Of a stretch of DNA of 64,000 nt, positions 1 through 11,479 are shown one piece after another (positions within the stretch are counted from its first letter, which is position 1; each line of letters opens with the position of its first letter). Source of the DNA: Epiperipatus broadwayi (taxonomy: Eukaryota > Onychophora > Udeonychophora > Euonychophora > Peripatidae); assembly GCA_028023455.1 (NCBI GenBank), contig JAQFVV010000030.1, positions 10,008,876-10,072,875 of the forward strand, in the 5' to 3' direction. The translations under genes and the position numbers were made by a program. The notes under the pieces were generated by a model. It saw only the letters and a list, made by a program, of their open reading frames with translations, was not told the origin of the DNA and searched no databases.

Positions 1-1300
1 CAATACTATAAAGGATCTGGGAATGTTGTGGCTGATATGCTTAGTCAAAACCCATGTAGGTCAGAACAAATTATCATATACAAATATTTGGAAGCTTTGT
101 AAAAAGCAAGTCCAGATATAGAGTGATTTAGAGAACCTACCCCAATTACAATTTGAAGACCCAGATTTAAACTCAATCATGAAAGTTTTGAATGTGCCAA
201 AGTATCTTACTATAAGCTAGAAAATCAGGTCTTACTTTATAGAGTAAACATATATGCAGATGAGTGGAAAATAGTAATACCTGAACATTGTGTATACCCC
301 TCATCAAGTGTATGTATTGTTCATATGGACACTATGGTGCCCATAAAACAGAACACATATTGAGAAAATGGTTCTACTGGCCAAGAATGAATAAAGACAT
401 CTTGAAACCACTCTGAGATTGTCTAGGGTGCCTACAAGCCAAGCCAGTAAAACAAAGTTATAGTAACATTTTAAAATCTAACATACCTAAAAGACCAAAT
501 GAGATCTTGGTGATCAATTATTGGCCATTGCTCCCATTCAATAAACAAAAATACTTATTGGATTGTCTACAATCTCTTCTTAAATGCTTCTGCTTACCCA
601 ATACTCCAACCTAGTACCAAACACAATCAAGATATTAGACACCGTCCAATTCATATGAAAGCCCAAAATCATTTTAACAGAGGATGGCATGCCTTTCCTA
701 TCCAAAGAATGGGGAAAAGTGGGTGGAAAAATCACAACTTAGAAATGTGCTCATGTCCATTGGGAATCCAAAGTTGAGCTCTTGTGATTATGTGATGTGG
801 GAGCTCAGACATTTGTTCAGGACTTACCTATAGGATAGCATAATGGGTGGATAAAACAAATGAAGCAAATAGTCAATTACATCAATTGGAGCATAAATGA
901 GTCAACTGGATTCACACTCATTAGACTACACTTTGATCAATATATTCCTATATTATTCACCAATACTCAAATATCCACAAAGTGACATAGAAATATACAG
1001 GTGTATCAGCAACTATTGGATAAGGCTGATCAAAGAAACAGAAACAAGAGAGTGCATACAATTTCAAGATGGGTGATAAAGTATTTGTCAAGATGCCCCA
1101 TCCATCTGATTAAACCAATGGAAGGTAGATACCAAAATTTTTATCACCAATAGACAAATTTACTATTGTGAAGCAATCAAGTCCAAATGCATTTTGGATA
1201 AAGCAGAAGTTAAGGGAACATACAATGCTCACATTTTAAAGATATTTTGGTCTGATAGAGGAACCACATAACTAATATGCTTGATTAACATACAAATTTA
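1..1300 (+). mobile_element. Ty3/gypsy-like pol remnant (RNase H end to integrase C-terminus)
   Basis: Broken reading frames on the plus strand spell successive pieces of a gypsy polyprotein. Positions 1-60 read YYKGSGNVVADMLSQNP, the usual RNase H/integrase linker. About 329-450 reads GHYGAHKTEH, then FYWPRM and DCLGC, which is the integrase HHCC zinc finger. About 500-720 has INYWPLLPFNKQKYLLD and ILTEDGMPFLSKEWGK, matching the integrase core. About 1070-1100 reads GDKVFVKMP, the integrase C-terminal GDxVxVK motif. Stops and frame changes separate the pieces, so it is inactive. The element continues upstream of base 1; its right edge is not visible. The ~600 bp that follow could be an eroded 3' untranslated region and LTR. 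Confidence 0.8.
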
Positions 1301-4300
1301 TGAATAAGCATGAGCTTTAATTGAAAAAAGAAGAGAAATGGAGAGGACATAAAAATATATGTATAAATAGGGTCAGTAATCTATGATGAGAGTATACCCA
1401 AATGTGAAAGCAATTATTGGGATACTTTAGAGCCAACCAAGATCTAGGAGTCAATCCATACAAAATGATGGACACTCCAATATTTCATTTATTCCTTAGG
1501 AAAATTCAGTAAGACTCAAAAAGTGATAAGGGTAAGGGCTAATAGTTTGACTATGTGACATCTGCAATACAGACACATTACTGGTGAAGTTCAAACCATA
1601 AAACCATCATAACAAAAAAGAACATCCATACATAAATCTCATTTTATTGTAATGCAAGTAATAAAATAAGTAATTGTAAATAAGCATGAAGATAATTGAG
1701 AAAATATTGGGAGATAAAATACGTAGGGATTATAACACTTTAAAGAAAAAAATCCAATGCAAAGGCAATACACACATCATTTAAGTGTTAAAATTTTGAT
1801 GACGGTGTAAAATTTTAACCCTGTAAGGTTAGGGAGTTGTAAGGGTAGCTTACAATCCTGTCTAGACAAGCCCTTATTTATCCACAACAGCAAATCAAAC
1901 CCATTTAAAACAAACTAGGCAGTATATTGTTGGATATGTACTATCAATTGTTTCATAATGCAAACATATATATATATATATGTACATGTAACAAATTTGT
2001 TTTATTAATCTTAAATTAAATGTCACAATGGGATAATTTCTTTTTCAAAGTAAAAAAAGTCGAAGTAATAAGATCTTTCATATATATACTAACAATAAGG
2101 TATTTGTTGATGTATTAGACATCATGATTTATGACTTCAACTTAGTAGACATAGTGATGACCTAATGTCAAATCAATACCTAGGCAACTGAGTGTTAGAA
2201 AATGAGAATTTTGTTACATAATTTTAACTTTAGTACATGCAATGATAGACTACAGCAACAAAGGAGAAAATGGAAAAGCTCATATACTAGGCAATGGAAA
2301 CTAGACATGGTATAAAAGCAAACCCAGTTCATTTTTATCATCTTTTGTGCTTTATCTAAGGATAGAATAATGACCCAATCAATATCTCAAGATCAGATCA
2401 AATCTTAGAATGCAAAGAAAGATGGATGATTTGACCGAAAATCCTGTATCAGTCATAAAATTTTCACATCACAAAAGTTGAAATAAATTGTAATCAACTT
2501 TTGAAATAGAGAAAGTTAATAATTTCTAGCAGTTTAACAAAAAAATTGAACTGATTTTGAGTTGAGAATTAAAAATAAAAGACTGCACTTTTGTTCAAAT
2601 GAGGAGAAAAAAATACATCATCAGCTTATATAGAAAAGTGAAGTAAATTTTTTCTTTTATATAATTCACTGAATGCCAAATAAAAAACTGAAGAAAATTA
2701 AATCTATTATAAAGTACTAAGCAATGTATTCTGGGTAAATAGTCACTATAGGACCCAAATGCTATTCTCCTAACCACAAAAGCATAATGATTTGATTCAC
2801 TCACCAATAAAATGCTTAAAGAAACATCAAATATCCCATACAAAATGTCTGAATGGATCCAGGAGGAAAGCAGCTGCAGAAAATGGAAACAATCATTCCA
2901 AGCACATTGCTGATGAACTCAAATGATCGAGGAAGGACTTACCTAACATATAATGAAAAGATGTTTGATAGACTGTATCCATGAGACATTATCACTAGAT
3001 TCATGGACTTTAATCTGGATGACTGAAGAAAATTTGATTTATTAAGTGTTAGATTTTTTGTTTGTAAAATTCTATTCTCATTTCATTTCTACACAGAAAT
3101 TTCAACATGCCTACACTTGGAAGAGTCCATATGTTTAAAAGCAACATAATATAGGGGAGAAAATTAACTTAGATACTATTTTTATGTAAAGTTTAGGTCA
3201 GTTCCCTCTGTAGTGACCTGACATTCAAATCACTACCACAATATGGAATGAGGTAAGAGTTTTGATACTATTCCATATTAATTACATCCACTATTACAGG
3301 ACAAAATTCATGTTGTTTTAACTAAGTCATTATATATTTTATTCTGTGTGAATGACTAATCTTCCGATGTGGTTGTTCTTTTCTGTCAAACATATCAACT
3401 ATACTTAGGCAGGGGTCCTAAAGGAACTGGAACATCAATCATTGTAATTCAATGATGAGACTAATATATATGTTCATGTAGTCAGCTTCGTGGTTGACGT
3501 AATCATGATTTTTTTCTAAGAATTCAATTTGCATGGTAAAAAGTGAGTGCTGAGTTATTTTCCTCTATCATAGGTATAGGTTGGAATAATGGACACTTTT
3601 AATCAATGATATGGTAGAAAAAAAAAAAAAAAAAATTTTTTTTATTATAATAAAAAAATTTTTTTTTTTTTTTTATTAAAAAATTTTTATTTTTTTTTAT
3701 ATAATTTCTGTTCTCTATTTTATCAAACAATTCATACACCCACCTATCAACTAATTTATTTATATATATATGTGTGTGTGCACCACACTTTTTCATATAT
3801 AATGGTAAAGCAATAGGGTTGGATGTATCTTAAGTCAATGTGAACCTATATGGAGATGCAATAGTTGCTATACAAAGTAAATTTTATCCCTGAAAAGAGC
3901 TGAAGGCAACATTCTCAGAGTTTGAATGCTGAGGCATAATGAAATCCATGAGGGGTCAAGCCTGAATGAACTAGCCTAAATTGTATCTGAATTTAATGTG
4001 TAAACTTAGAGTTAGTTTATTGGAGATAGATATGATCATTGGTTAGCTATTTCATCATGCCATTCACAGGATCCTACCCAAAGAACCTTAGGTCTGACCA
4101 TAGTGACATGTGATCCCTTCTTCCAGTGGACCATTACAGTATCAATCAATAGAAAACCTAGTTATTTCCTATGATCCTCAACCATATTGATCTAGACCAT
4201 AAACATGTACTGTAGGATTCTCTAATCTTAAAATTCAACTTTTCCTTAATATACATTGTCTTAATAAAATTCATAACTATTGTAAAGTGTATTACTAGAC

Positions 4301-5210
4301 AACTGGACTCTTAAGCTGTTATCACTATGTTCATGTGTTCTTAATTGCTCTTTATAAAAGAAGTGCTATTGTAAATTTCAGTTAATTTTTTGCATCATTT
4401 TGTATAAAGGTAAACATAAACTTGAAGCATATAAATGCATGGCAACTTTCTTATAAGCTGCTAAAATCATATCAAAGTGGGATTATTTTTCTTTTTAAGA
4501 ATTAGTCATCAACTCTCATCTGATTAACTAGATTAATCTAGGACGTTTAATCTCTAGCTAGGAATGAGTATTTAGTTATCAACCACTATTAGAAAGCAAA
4601 CTAAATTGGCTATGGTCAACCTATCTATTATATTCCAACATATTTAGATTTCTTCCACTCCCAAAAAAGGCAGAGGAGAAACACTCACTGACCATAATTT
4701 CATGACAGTAGACCATCTGAAAAGCAATTAATCACTTTTATCTATTCTTTAATTCTCATTAAGTTAAACATTTTGATTTTGAAGACAATATTTTCATCTT
4801 TCTTTTTGACTTGTTTTAATATTTTATTATGAAGTCTTGGTTAACAAAAAAATCTACCACAGAAATTGGTTGGTCTGAATTTTTGCAAGTATAATTAACT
4901 ATAATATTTTAAAAATTAACAAAAATATTACTATTTAAAATGTTAAAATATTTTATTTTTTTAAATTTAATATTTGCATAAAAAATTGTTACACAAATGT
5001 CTTTGATCAGATGACATTTTTTTTTAAAAAAAAAGATTTAATCTGATTAAATTGACATAGATTATTGAAAATGAAAAAAATTTCTAGATTATTTTTTAAA
5101 TCTAGCAAATAGTTATCATCAATAATGTATTGTTTCCGTAAATTCAAAAAGAAAAAAATTTGGAACTCATGAGTTATAATTTATTCATTAAACTTTTTAC
5201 TTTATAATAA
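1301..5210. other. Unassigned AT-rich sequence downstream of the FMO gene
   Basis: No gene is seen. An inverted repeat with arms TTGTAAG/CTTACAA lies near 1836-1855, possibly an eroded LTR terminal hairpin. A long A/T homopolymer palindrome lies at about 3617-3710. Open frames here (for example 2595-2843 and 3599-3796, minus) are low-complexity and match nothing I recognise. Confidence 0.4.
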
Positions 5211-5289
5211 ACATAATATATTGAAAGAAATATATATTATTATTATTCTCTTTTATTTTCTTTGCATATCTTCATATATATTATTTATA

Positions 5290-5525
5290 ATAACTTCTTT
5301 CATAAACACTTCAATGCAAACAAATTTTCTTAAAAAACTTCTTTATTTTCCTTATAGTTTCGACTATCCAGCAGTCTTCATCAGAGCTACAATATTTGAA
5401 TAATATAAATACATATCCATCACTTCATATATATATAAAATATAGATATGTAAGGAAAATAAAGAAGTTTTTTTAAAAAAATTGTTTGCATTGAAGTGTA
5501 TATGAAAGAAGTTATTATAATCAAT
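5290..5525. repeat. Fold-back element, family B (copy 1), hammerhead-like core in loop
   Basis: Arms at about 5296-5361 and 5450-5515 are inverted copies (compare AACTTCTTTCAT with ATGAAAGAAGTT). The loop, read on the minus strand at about 5353-5384, has CTGATGA, a five-pair helix (GACTG with TAGTC, one G-T pair) and GAAAC. The same arrangement recurs in four other fold-backs in this window. An extra base follows CTGATGA and no convincing cleavage triplet or helix I is seen, so this is hammerhead-like rather than a proven ribozyme. TATTGAAAGAAA flanks both sides, so the true unit is a little longer. Confidence 0.6.
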
Positions 5526-5539
5526 ATATTGAAAGAAAC

Positions 5540-7482
5540 TCAGTTTTAATTTCTTATTTATGAGACTGTTTTGCTTTCATAAGGTTTTCATCTTTTATAA
5601 AGATGCTGAAATTAGATTACTGACAGAATGATCTTTAGTTACGAGAGTTCATTGTGCCCAAATACAAATTCCTTTTGTTCTTTATAAAATATTACTTCAT
5701 TTAAATACTAATACTGGTTAAGATGAAAACAGTCTTTTGTAATTCTTTTCTGTTTTTTTTTTTATCTTATTGTTTTCAGTCATGCAAATCTCTCTTAGTA
5801 TAAATTATCTATACTAGTTGAAAATGGAATTGTGCTTTTGTACAATTGTCCTTTAATTATTCACATAGCTTAACTAACTTCTATATTTTCACTTTCTTTT
5901 ATATAAATGTAAAATATTAATTCGATACCATAAATTAACACACACATATATTTATATCATTGAAAAAAAAAATACAGTTTCAATTTGTTTATCAATCTAT
6001 CAAAGAAATAATTTGCCTGGTAAAATCATATAAAAAATTAAAATTTTATTTCAATTAATTTTATTTCTTTTTTCTTTATTTCTAATGATCAGTTTTATTG
6101 GGTAATTATTATACCTTTAAAAATTACAAATTCATTTACACATTTAAATTGCAGTTGGCACACATGATTTAAATAAATAATATGTTTTGTCTTATTTTTT
6201 AAAATTGTACTTTATAACACTTTTTATGATGAATATATATAGGTACAGTTCTATTAGCATGTTGAAACTGCTTGATGGCATTGTTTCTAGGAAAACGCAC
6301 ATGAATATAACATTACCAGGCACACCATCTTATTTGTGAAATAATAATAATAAGAAGAATCATATGGGTTAATGTAATTCATTTATTTTCCTTAATAAAT
6401 TACTGTAATCCTTTTTACAATTTCTTTTTGTCTCTGGATATAACTACAAAAATTTGAGACATTTTAACATAATTCATTGGTTGATTTCCTTAATAAATTA
6501 CTGTCAAATTTATTTGATTAACAATTTTATGATAATAAATTTAAATTTCATCATATTCCTGCAATGTAGGAGGAGGGGGTGGAGATGGTATGTTCACATC
6601 TGCAAGAATTAAAACTTATCAATTAACAGATGTTATTGCAAATATTCTATTCTATTCTAGTAGAATTTCCCATGTACGCCAGTGCTTTGTGTTGGGAAAA
6701 TCCCCTTCGCTTCCTGCAAACTTTAAAAACTCTACTATCATTGCTTGACAGATAAGTAACTACATCATGGTGTCACTTTTGAAAAGAAAAATTAATCTTT
6801 ATTTATTCCAATAGCTATCTTTGAAAGAATATGTGACTAAGGTAGAATGGATAACATTAATGGCACACCTATTAATAACAATTAATAATTTTCCAACCCA
6901 ATTGGTTTTTTTTTACGTTTAAGAAATGTATTATTTATACAATTTCTTTTTGATTCTGGATATAACTATGAGAAATTTTACAGTCAGACATTTTAATTTT
7001 TGTAGGTGTTCTCGCAAATTGTGACTTTTTTCAGGAGAACAATAAAATTGTGGTTTCCTGTAACGTTTTCTAATTATTTAGACCTTCATGTTGGGTTCAG
7101 GAGCACAGTAATGGGCTTATAATTATTACTTTTTAATACTACATTAGGTAAGTCATACCATAATTACTTTTGAATTCAGATTGCAATAGTTCTGCAAACT
7201 TTAAATCCACCCACCCTGAAATGGTATGGTAGCGAAGTATTAACATTGCTAAAAGATAGTACTGTGTGTACTCACAAACTGTGCAAGACAAAGCAAGCCA
7301 TTAGTTACAACAGAAAAAAAAAGTTGTGGCTATTTGGTTTGACTGTGGCCCACTAAAAGGCATATTTAAGTGTTCGATGGGATCAACACCATCAAGCAGT
7401 TTCAAAACGCTAATAGAACAGTACTTATATACATATATACAGTATTACAGGTCAATATATAAAAATTATATTTCAATATTTA
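5540..7482. other. Unassigned AT-rich sequence, probably FMO 3' flank
   Basis: Nothing coding is recognised. A short diverged direct repeat (an ACAATTTCTTTTTG-type block followed by CTGGATATAACTA) occurs near 6417-6450 and again near 6939-6970. This region should contain the FMO 3' untranslated region and poly(A) site, but I see no decisive signal. Confidence 0.35.
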
Positions 7483-7791
7483 TCAAAATACATTAAATGT
7501 TATTGGCCCAGTAATTTCATAATTTATGTCTTTGTAAGTTTGTAGATTAGCTTTGCGAAATGCTCCTACATGTTCATATATTAATTTAAAATAATCTGGT
7601 ATAGATTCAAACTTTCCTAATTTTGATAATTCTTGCAAATAAGGCCACATTCTTTCACTCATAACATGAGCATGGTGATGAGGTAAGCTATCCTTTATTC
7701 TTTTTGCAAAGTCACTATTAGCATGTCTTAACATTTCTTCTTTCGATGGTAGCTTCATACTGCCATCTAATGAGGCAATAAAGAAACGGCA
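7483..7791 (-). CDS. Flavin-containing monooxygenase, last coding exon
   Basis: The acceptor reads TTTGTTTCAG on the minus strand, followed by 102 in-frame codons and a TGA stop at 7485-7483. The reading starts CRFFIASLDGSMKLPSKEEM and ends NYEITGPITFNVF. This is the FMO C-terminal region: the LPS(K/E)EEM segment after the conserved PFPxFDxQ, a helical middle with MWPYLQELSKLG, and the short invertebrate-type ending. There is no C-terminal membrane anchor of the mammalian kind, which fits shorter soluble or peripheral invertebrate FMOs. Phase 0 joins cleanly to the exon at 23693-24007 across an intron of about 15.9 kb. FMOs oxidise nucleophilic nitrogen or sulfur in small molecules using NADPH, FAD and O2. 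The substrate cannot be told from sequence. Confidence 0.9.
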   Translation of the reverse strand, partial: CRFFIASLDGSMKLPSKEEMLRHANSDFAKRIKDSLPHHHAHVMSERMWPYLQELSKLGKFESIPDYFKLIYEHVGAFRKANLQTYKDINYEITGPITFNVF

Positions 7792-8010
7792 CTGAAACAA
7801 ATACAAAATATAATATTACTTATGCAAGTTGTTTAATAAATGCCTAAATTTATAACAGTAATATAATAAGAATCATCAACAAAAATCGTATGCAGCTATA
7901 TATTACTAAAATTAAACTGTTACAGAATCATTAATCTCTATATTCTATTTCAAGATTACATGTAAACATAAATATTGTAGCCTTTAAAGAAGTGCAGGCA
8001 AAAATTAAAC
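7792..8010 (-). other. Start of the long FMO intron between exons 7483-7791 and 23693-24007
   Basis: The 15.9-kb intron runs from donor GTAAAT at 23692 down to this acceptor. It is filled with the repeats listed separately between 8018 and 22000. No missing coding exon is needed, because the flanking exons join in frame as DQQ-CRFF, as expected for the family. Confidence 0.7.
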
Positions 8011-8017
8011 AAAATAA

Positions 8018-8300
8018 AGTTTGAGCATTCCATTATCAGATTTTCAATGAAATGGATGGCTGAAGAGTTGTGGGGTGGAGTGGATTGTAGCCTGTCCATT
8101 AATATATGAAGATTAGCTATCTTAATATAAGCTGAACATTAATGAAATATACGCATATTGGTGATTATTTACCTTTTCAACATATATATGTGTGATCAAG
8201 CATGTCAGCAATATGAGATAGTGTGGATAGTTGAGGGTCATGTGAAAGTTTGAGTTCAAACACCCTATGTATTACATATTGAAGTGCATGTATGAAAAAA
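8018..8300 (+). repeat. Hammerhead-repeat family D, copy D1 (ribozyme decayed)
   Basis: This forward copy contains the family D marker stretches: CATCAGATTTTCAATGAAATG, GGCTGAAGAGTTGTGGGG, CTGTCCATTAA and GGGTCATGTGAAAGT. The ribozyme portion near 8140-8175 keeps ATGAAATATACGCATATTGG but has lost CTGATGA and helix II. It faces copy D2 as an inverted pair. Confidence 0.7.
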
Positions 8301-8554
8301 CCTGTACTGTAGAAAAAATTCATATATTACAAAGTAAGTAGAAAAAGAATTGCTCTTATTTTTCAAGTTTTAAATAAGATAACAATTAAGATCCATTCTT
8401 TCAATTTCAATAGTAAAGGAGTTTTATCCATAAAGAAAAAAAAAAGAGAAATTTCAATAGAAAGAAAAAGGTTTGAGTTTTGTTTTTTAGTTCTCATTAA
8501 ATATGGTATTTGAAAGAATGTTTATTTATTTGTTCTCTACCTTAAAATAATATA

Positions 8555-8930
8555 TTAAAATATAGAGGATTTGAACTCAGACTTACAAACAATCTTCAAC
8601 TACACACACTATCTCATACCACTGATATCCATGATCCCGCACATGTAGAAATGATAAATAATACCAATATATGTTTTTCGTGCTCAACCAGCACTCGTAA
8701 GTTAGTACAGATTATCATCTCTTACACACACATATATAATCAGTGCTCAGTTTATATTAAGATAGCAAATTTTTATATTTTAATAGACAGGCTTCAGTCT
8801 ACTCCAATCTCCAACTCTTCAGCTATCCATACCATTGAAAATCTGATGATAGAATGCCCAAATCCCATGCTGATGCCAATATTGTTGTTATGCCCATGTT
8901 GACTTCAAGTCATTCACATCTCTCATATAT
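8555..8930 (-). repeat. Hammerhead-repeat family D, copy D2 (inverted relative to D1)
   Basis: Read on the minus strand, this carries the same blocks as D1 and D3. With D1 (8018-8300) it makes a large imperfect fold-back around a ~250-bp spacer. The short open frame at 8651-8902 is a by-product of the repeat; similar spurious frames appear in other copies (e.g. 26041-26262). Confidence 0.7.
8652..8718 (-). ncRNA. Type I hammerhead ribozyme, family D (copy D2), core mutated
   Basis: Read 5' to 3' on the minus strand: GATAATC, a loop, ACTAA, then CTTACGA (CTGATGA with two changes), a perfect helix II (GTGCT with AGCAC) and GAAA. A short AT-rich helix III, triplet ATA and TTGGT follow. The altered core should abolish cleavage. 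The unmutated helix II supports the consensus seen in the other copies. It is sense to the FMO transcript. Confidence 0.6.
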
Positions 8931-9049
8931 AGGACAGTATTAAGTAAAATTTTATAGAAAAACATTATTGAAAGAAATAATCAGATTATGTAATTTACAT
9001 TTGAAATTTAATTGAATTATGACATTAGTTTATATATTTTAATTAATTA

Positions 9050-9940
9050 AAAAGGATGTCAAAATAAGATAAAATTAATGGGGGGCAGATGTGCTTTAGA
9101 CAATGGACAGATTTTCTTATAGAAGGATTAATATATATATATATGTGCTCTGTGCACAGATAATGAAGCTATTAAACGTGAGTAAAATTATAAAAAAATT
9201 ACCACCAAGCACTTTTAGGACAGTTTATAGTCCCATATTCATGGCAACTTGTATTTGATTAAGAACTGTAATGTTAACTATAAAAGGATTATATATTTTA
9301 TTTTTTTCCATTTCTTCACTCAAACTTATAGTATCTGAAATAGATCTACTGTGACCACTGGCTAATGAATCTTAAGCACCAGAAAAGCCAGGTTCTATTT
9401 TCATCATTGTATTCCTTATAAAATTAAGGAGTTATTTATTTCATATACCCTGTATAATGAAAAATATCAGGTGTCGCAAAAAATTATTGAAGATGCATTG
9501 CTAATTTACTTGTGTATATGTTCATTGGTATGGACATGATGTAGTCCCAAGTAATTAGTCAGAGAGGATTCACAAAGAGCCTGAAATGTAAGACCTAACC
9601 TGCCATTGCTAAGGAGAGTTTGCCCTACTATATTTTTTTGCTGAAAATCCATCAAATAGAAGAATTTTCTTACTGAGGAAAATGTCATATGTATACAGTC
9701 AGAAGAAACCAGATCTGAAGTTACATATATAGTGTGTAAAACAAAGTAAAGATCTAAGAAAAACCCTCAAATCTACAAATAAATAAATAATATGAATTGT
9801 ATCAAGTTACATATTGAAACATAGTGTGTTAAAGGTTTGCCCATCCCTCACATGTGTAGGTAAAATGGATTATTCTCTGGTACATGAGGGATCAGAATGA
9901 CTAATGTCAACATGGGTAAGATGACAACCTTGGCACTAAC
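9050..9940. other. Unassigned intronic sequence
   Basis: No recognised gene or repeat. A small TA microsatellite lies at about 9131-9143. The minus-strand open frame at 9506-9688 has no recognisable domain. Confidence 0.35.
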
Positions 9941-10260
9941 TTGGGCTTTGAACATTCCATCATCAGATTTTCAATGAAATGAATGGCTGAAGAGTTGTGG
10001 GGTGGAGTAGTTTGAAACCTGTCCATTAAAGTATGAAGATGGGCTATGTTAATATAAAGCTGAGCACTTACTGTATGTATGTGTAAAGATGATAATCTGG
10101 ACCAACTGATGAGTGCTAGTTTAGCACAAAATACATGTATTGGTGATTTTTTATCTTTTCAACATGTGTGTGTGAGGGTGGGTCAGCAATATGAGATGGC
10201 ATGAAGAGTTGAGGGTCATGTGAAAGTCTGAATTGTACAGTGTATTAAGTTAAATATGAA
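9840..10260 (+). repeat. Hammerhead-repeat family D, copy D3
   Basis: Forward copy with TTGAACATTCCATCATCAG, GGCTGAAGAGTTGTGGGG, the ribozyme at 10091-10152, and GGTCATGTGA at 10214-10223. The upstream stretch at about 9840-9940 (CACATGTG..., GATCAGAATGAC) resembles the outer part of copy D4 near 26270-26340, so the element is longer than the ribozyme-proximal block. Confidence 0.75.
10091..10152 (+). ncRNA. Type I hammerhead ribozyme, family D (copy D3)
   Basis: Order: GATAATC, a three-base bulge TGG, ACCAA (helix I 5' side), CTGATGA at 10106-10112, helix II GTGCTA-GTT-TAGCAC (six perfect pairs, 10113-10127), AAAA (consensus GAAA, first G changed), a short palindrome-like helix III, triplet GTA, then TTGGT at 10140-10144 pairing with ACCAA. 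The outer GATAATC can pair with the GATT-rich sequence after TTGGT. The predicted cut follows 10139. The G-to-A change in GAAA probably weakens or abolishes activity. Confidence 0.75.
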
Positions 10261-10320
10261 TTCAAATAAATAAAAAGAGAGGAAAAAGAAAAATGTGATC
10301 ACAAAAGAACTTGGTATGAA

Positions 10321-10710
10321 TAGTCAAAATAAGAATCATAGATCACATGACCCTATCTCTTAAGCTTGTAAATTATAAACAATGAGGATTGCCAATTCCT
10401 CTACAAGCTTTGTGATAAATGCTTAGGCAGAGCCAGCACTTAAAATATCTCCGTCAGGGTTGGTATTTTTAGATCTAGTGTCTGGATCTACCCTGACACC
10501 TCTCTGAGGAGTGCCAAAGCATGAAACCATGGTCAGGGGTTTGGGGAGGGGTTCCTGACAGAGATATTTTAAGTGCTGGCTCTGGCTCAGCATTTACCAT
10601 AAAGCTTGTAGAGGAATTGGCAATCCTCATTGTTTATAACTTACAAGCTTAAGAGATAGGGTCATGTGATCTATAACTCTTATTTTGACTATTTATAGTC
10701 TCTGCCATAA
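10321..10710 (+). repeat. Hammerhead-repeat family C, copy C1, with ~130-bp inverted arms
   Basis: The left arm (10321-10458) and right arm (10551-10700) are inverted copies: AGTCAAAATAAGA, GATCACATGACCCTAT, AAGCTTGTA, GAGGATTGCCAATTCC, AATATCTC. The ~90-bp centre carries the ribozyme on the plus strand. The right arm continues into a second unit, so C1 and C2 form a tandem pair. Confidence 0.85.
10489..10550 (+). ncRNA. Type I hammerhead ribozyme, family C (copy C1), GUC site intact
   Basis: Elements in order: CCC, a loop, ACCTCT at 10498-10503 (helix I 5'), CTGAGGA at 10504-10510 (fits CUGANGA), helix II GTGC-CAAA-GCAT at 10511-10522, GAAA at 10523-10526, CCATGG palindrome at 10527-10532, GTC at 10532-10534, then AGGGGT at 10535-10540 pairing with ACCTCT (six pairs, one G-U), and GGGG that can pair with CCC. 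All core bases of the hammerhead are present. The CCATGG helix III is too short for a stable monomer hairpin and suggests pairing of two ribozymes. Predicted cut after 10534. Confidence 0.85.
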
Positions 10711-10849
10711 GTCTTATGCAATTTTATATTGCTAAGATTACTAATATGTGGTATTGCTGAAGATCTATCAGCCCCATATAGCTATTTGAGTTGGATAGCT
10801 GGGTTTGAAAACATGCAGATGTCTGAAAATTTCAGATTTTCCACTCAAT

Positions 10850-11070
10850 AGATAACTTTTAGATAAATGCTTGGTTTTGGGTTGGTATTTTTAGATCTAG
10901 TGTCTGAACCTACCCCAACACCTCTCTGAGGAGTGCCAAAGCATGAAACCATGGCCAGGGGTTTGGGGAGGGGTCCTGACAGTGATATTTTAAGTGCTTG
11001 CTCTGGCTAAGATTTATCACAAAGCTTGTAGAGGAATTGGCAATCCTCATTGTTTATAACTTGGTATGAA
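10850..11070 (+). repeat. Hammerhead-repeat family C, copy C2 (direct repeat of C1)
   Basis: It repeats the centre and right arm of C1 in the same orientation, from TTGGTATTTTTAGATCTAG through GCAATCCTCATTGTTTATAA. CTGAGGA starts at 10504 in C1 and 10926 in C2, giving a unit of exactly 422 bp. Confidence 0.85.
10911..10970 (+). ncRNA. Hammerhead ribozyme, family C (copy C2), cleavage triplet mutated
   Basis: The core matches C1: CTGAGGA at 10926-10932, helix II, GAAA at 10945-10948, CCATGG at 10949-10954. The cleavage triplet is GCC instead of GTC because the essential U is changed, so this copy should not cut itself. Helix I can still form. Confidence 0.75.
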
Positions 11071-11479
11071 CTTTTAATTGTTTGTCAGTTTTTGTTGTAA
11101 TGGTTTTTATTACTATTATTCTGATATGGAGGTAATCATCTTTCACTCATGCACCATACTTTTAATATTCAATTAGTGATGTTAAATAAGTCAATCTTAA
11201 CCATATTGAAATAGAGTATGAATATGTTACATTATTCACTTTACTTATATTTTTATTTTATTATGTATTAACACTTGCAAAATATTGACATTTACTATGT
11301 GTTAATATTAGATGTTATACTTTAATGTAAATAATGTGGAAATTTTTTACTAGCACCGTATCAAATTGTAATTCTGATTGGATGATAATCATCCTACAAA
11401 TATGCATTGTATTTTTAATATTCAGATATTTCTTCTTCTTCTTCTTCCTTTTCCTATGTATTGACTTCTATTTTAACAT

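Noticed and set aside
9960-10045. A second apparent hammerhead in family D: GGCTGAAGAGTTGTGG... followed by GTTTGAAACCTGTCCATT.
   Set aside because: GAAA occurs only in copy D3; the other copies read GTAGCC, GCAGCC or GGAGCC there, helix II does not form, and helix I would need to swallow the cleavage base.
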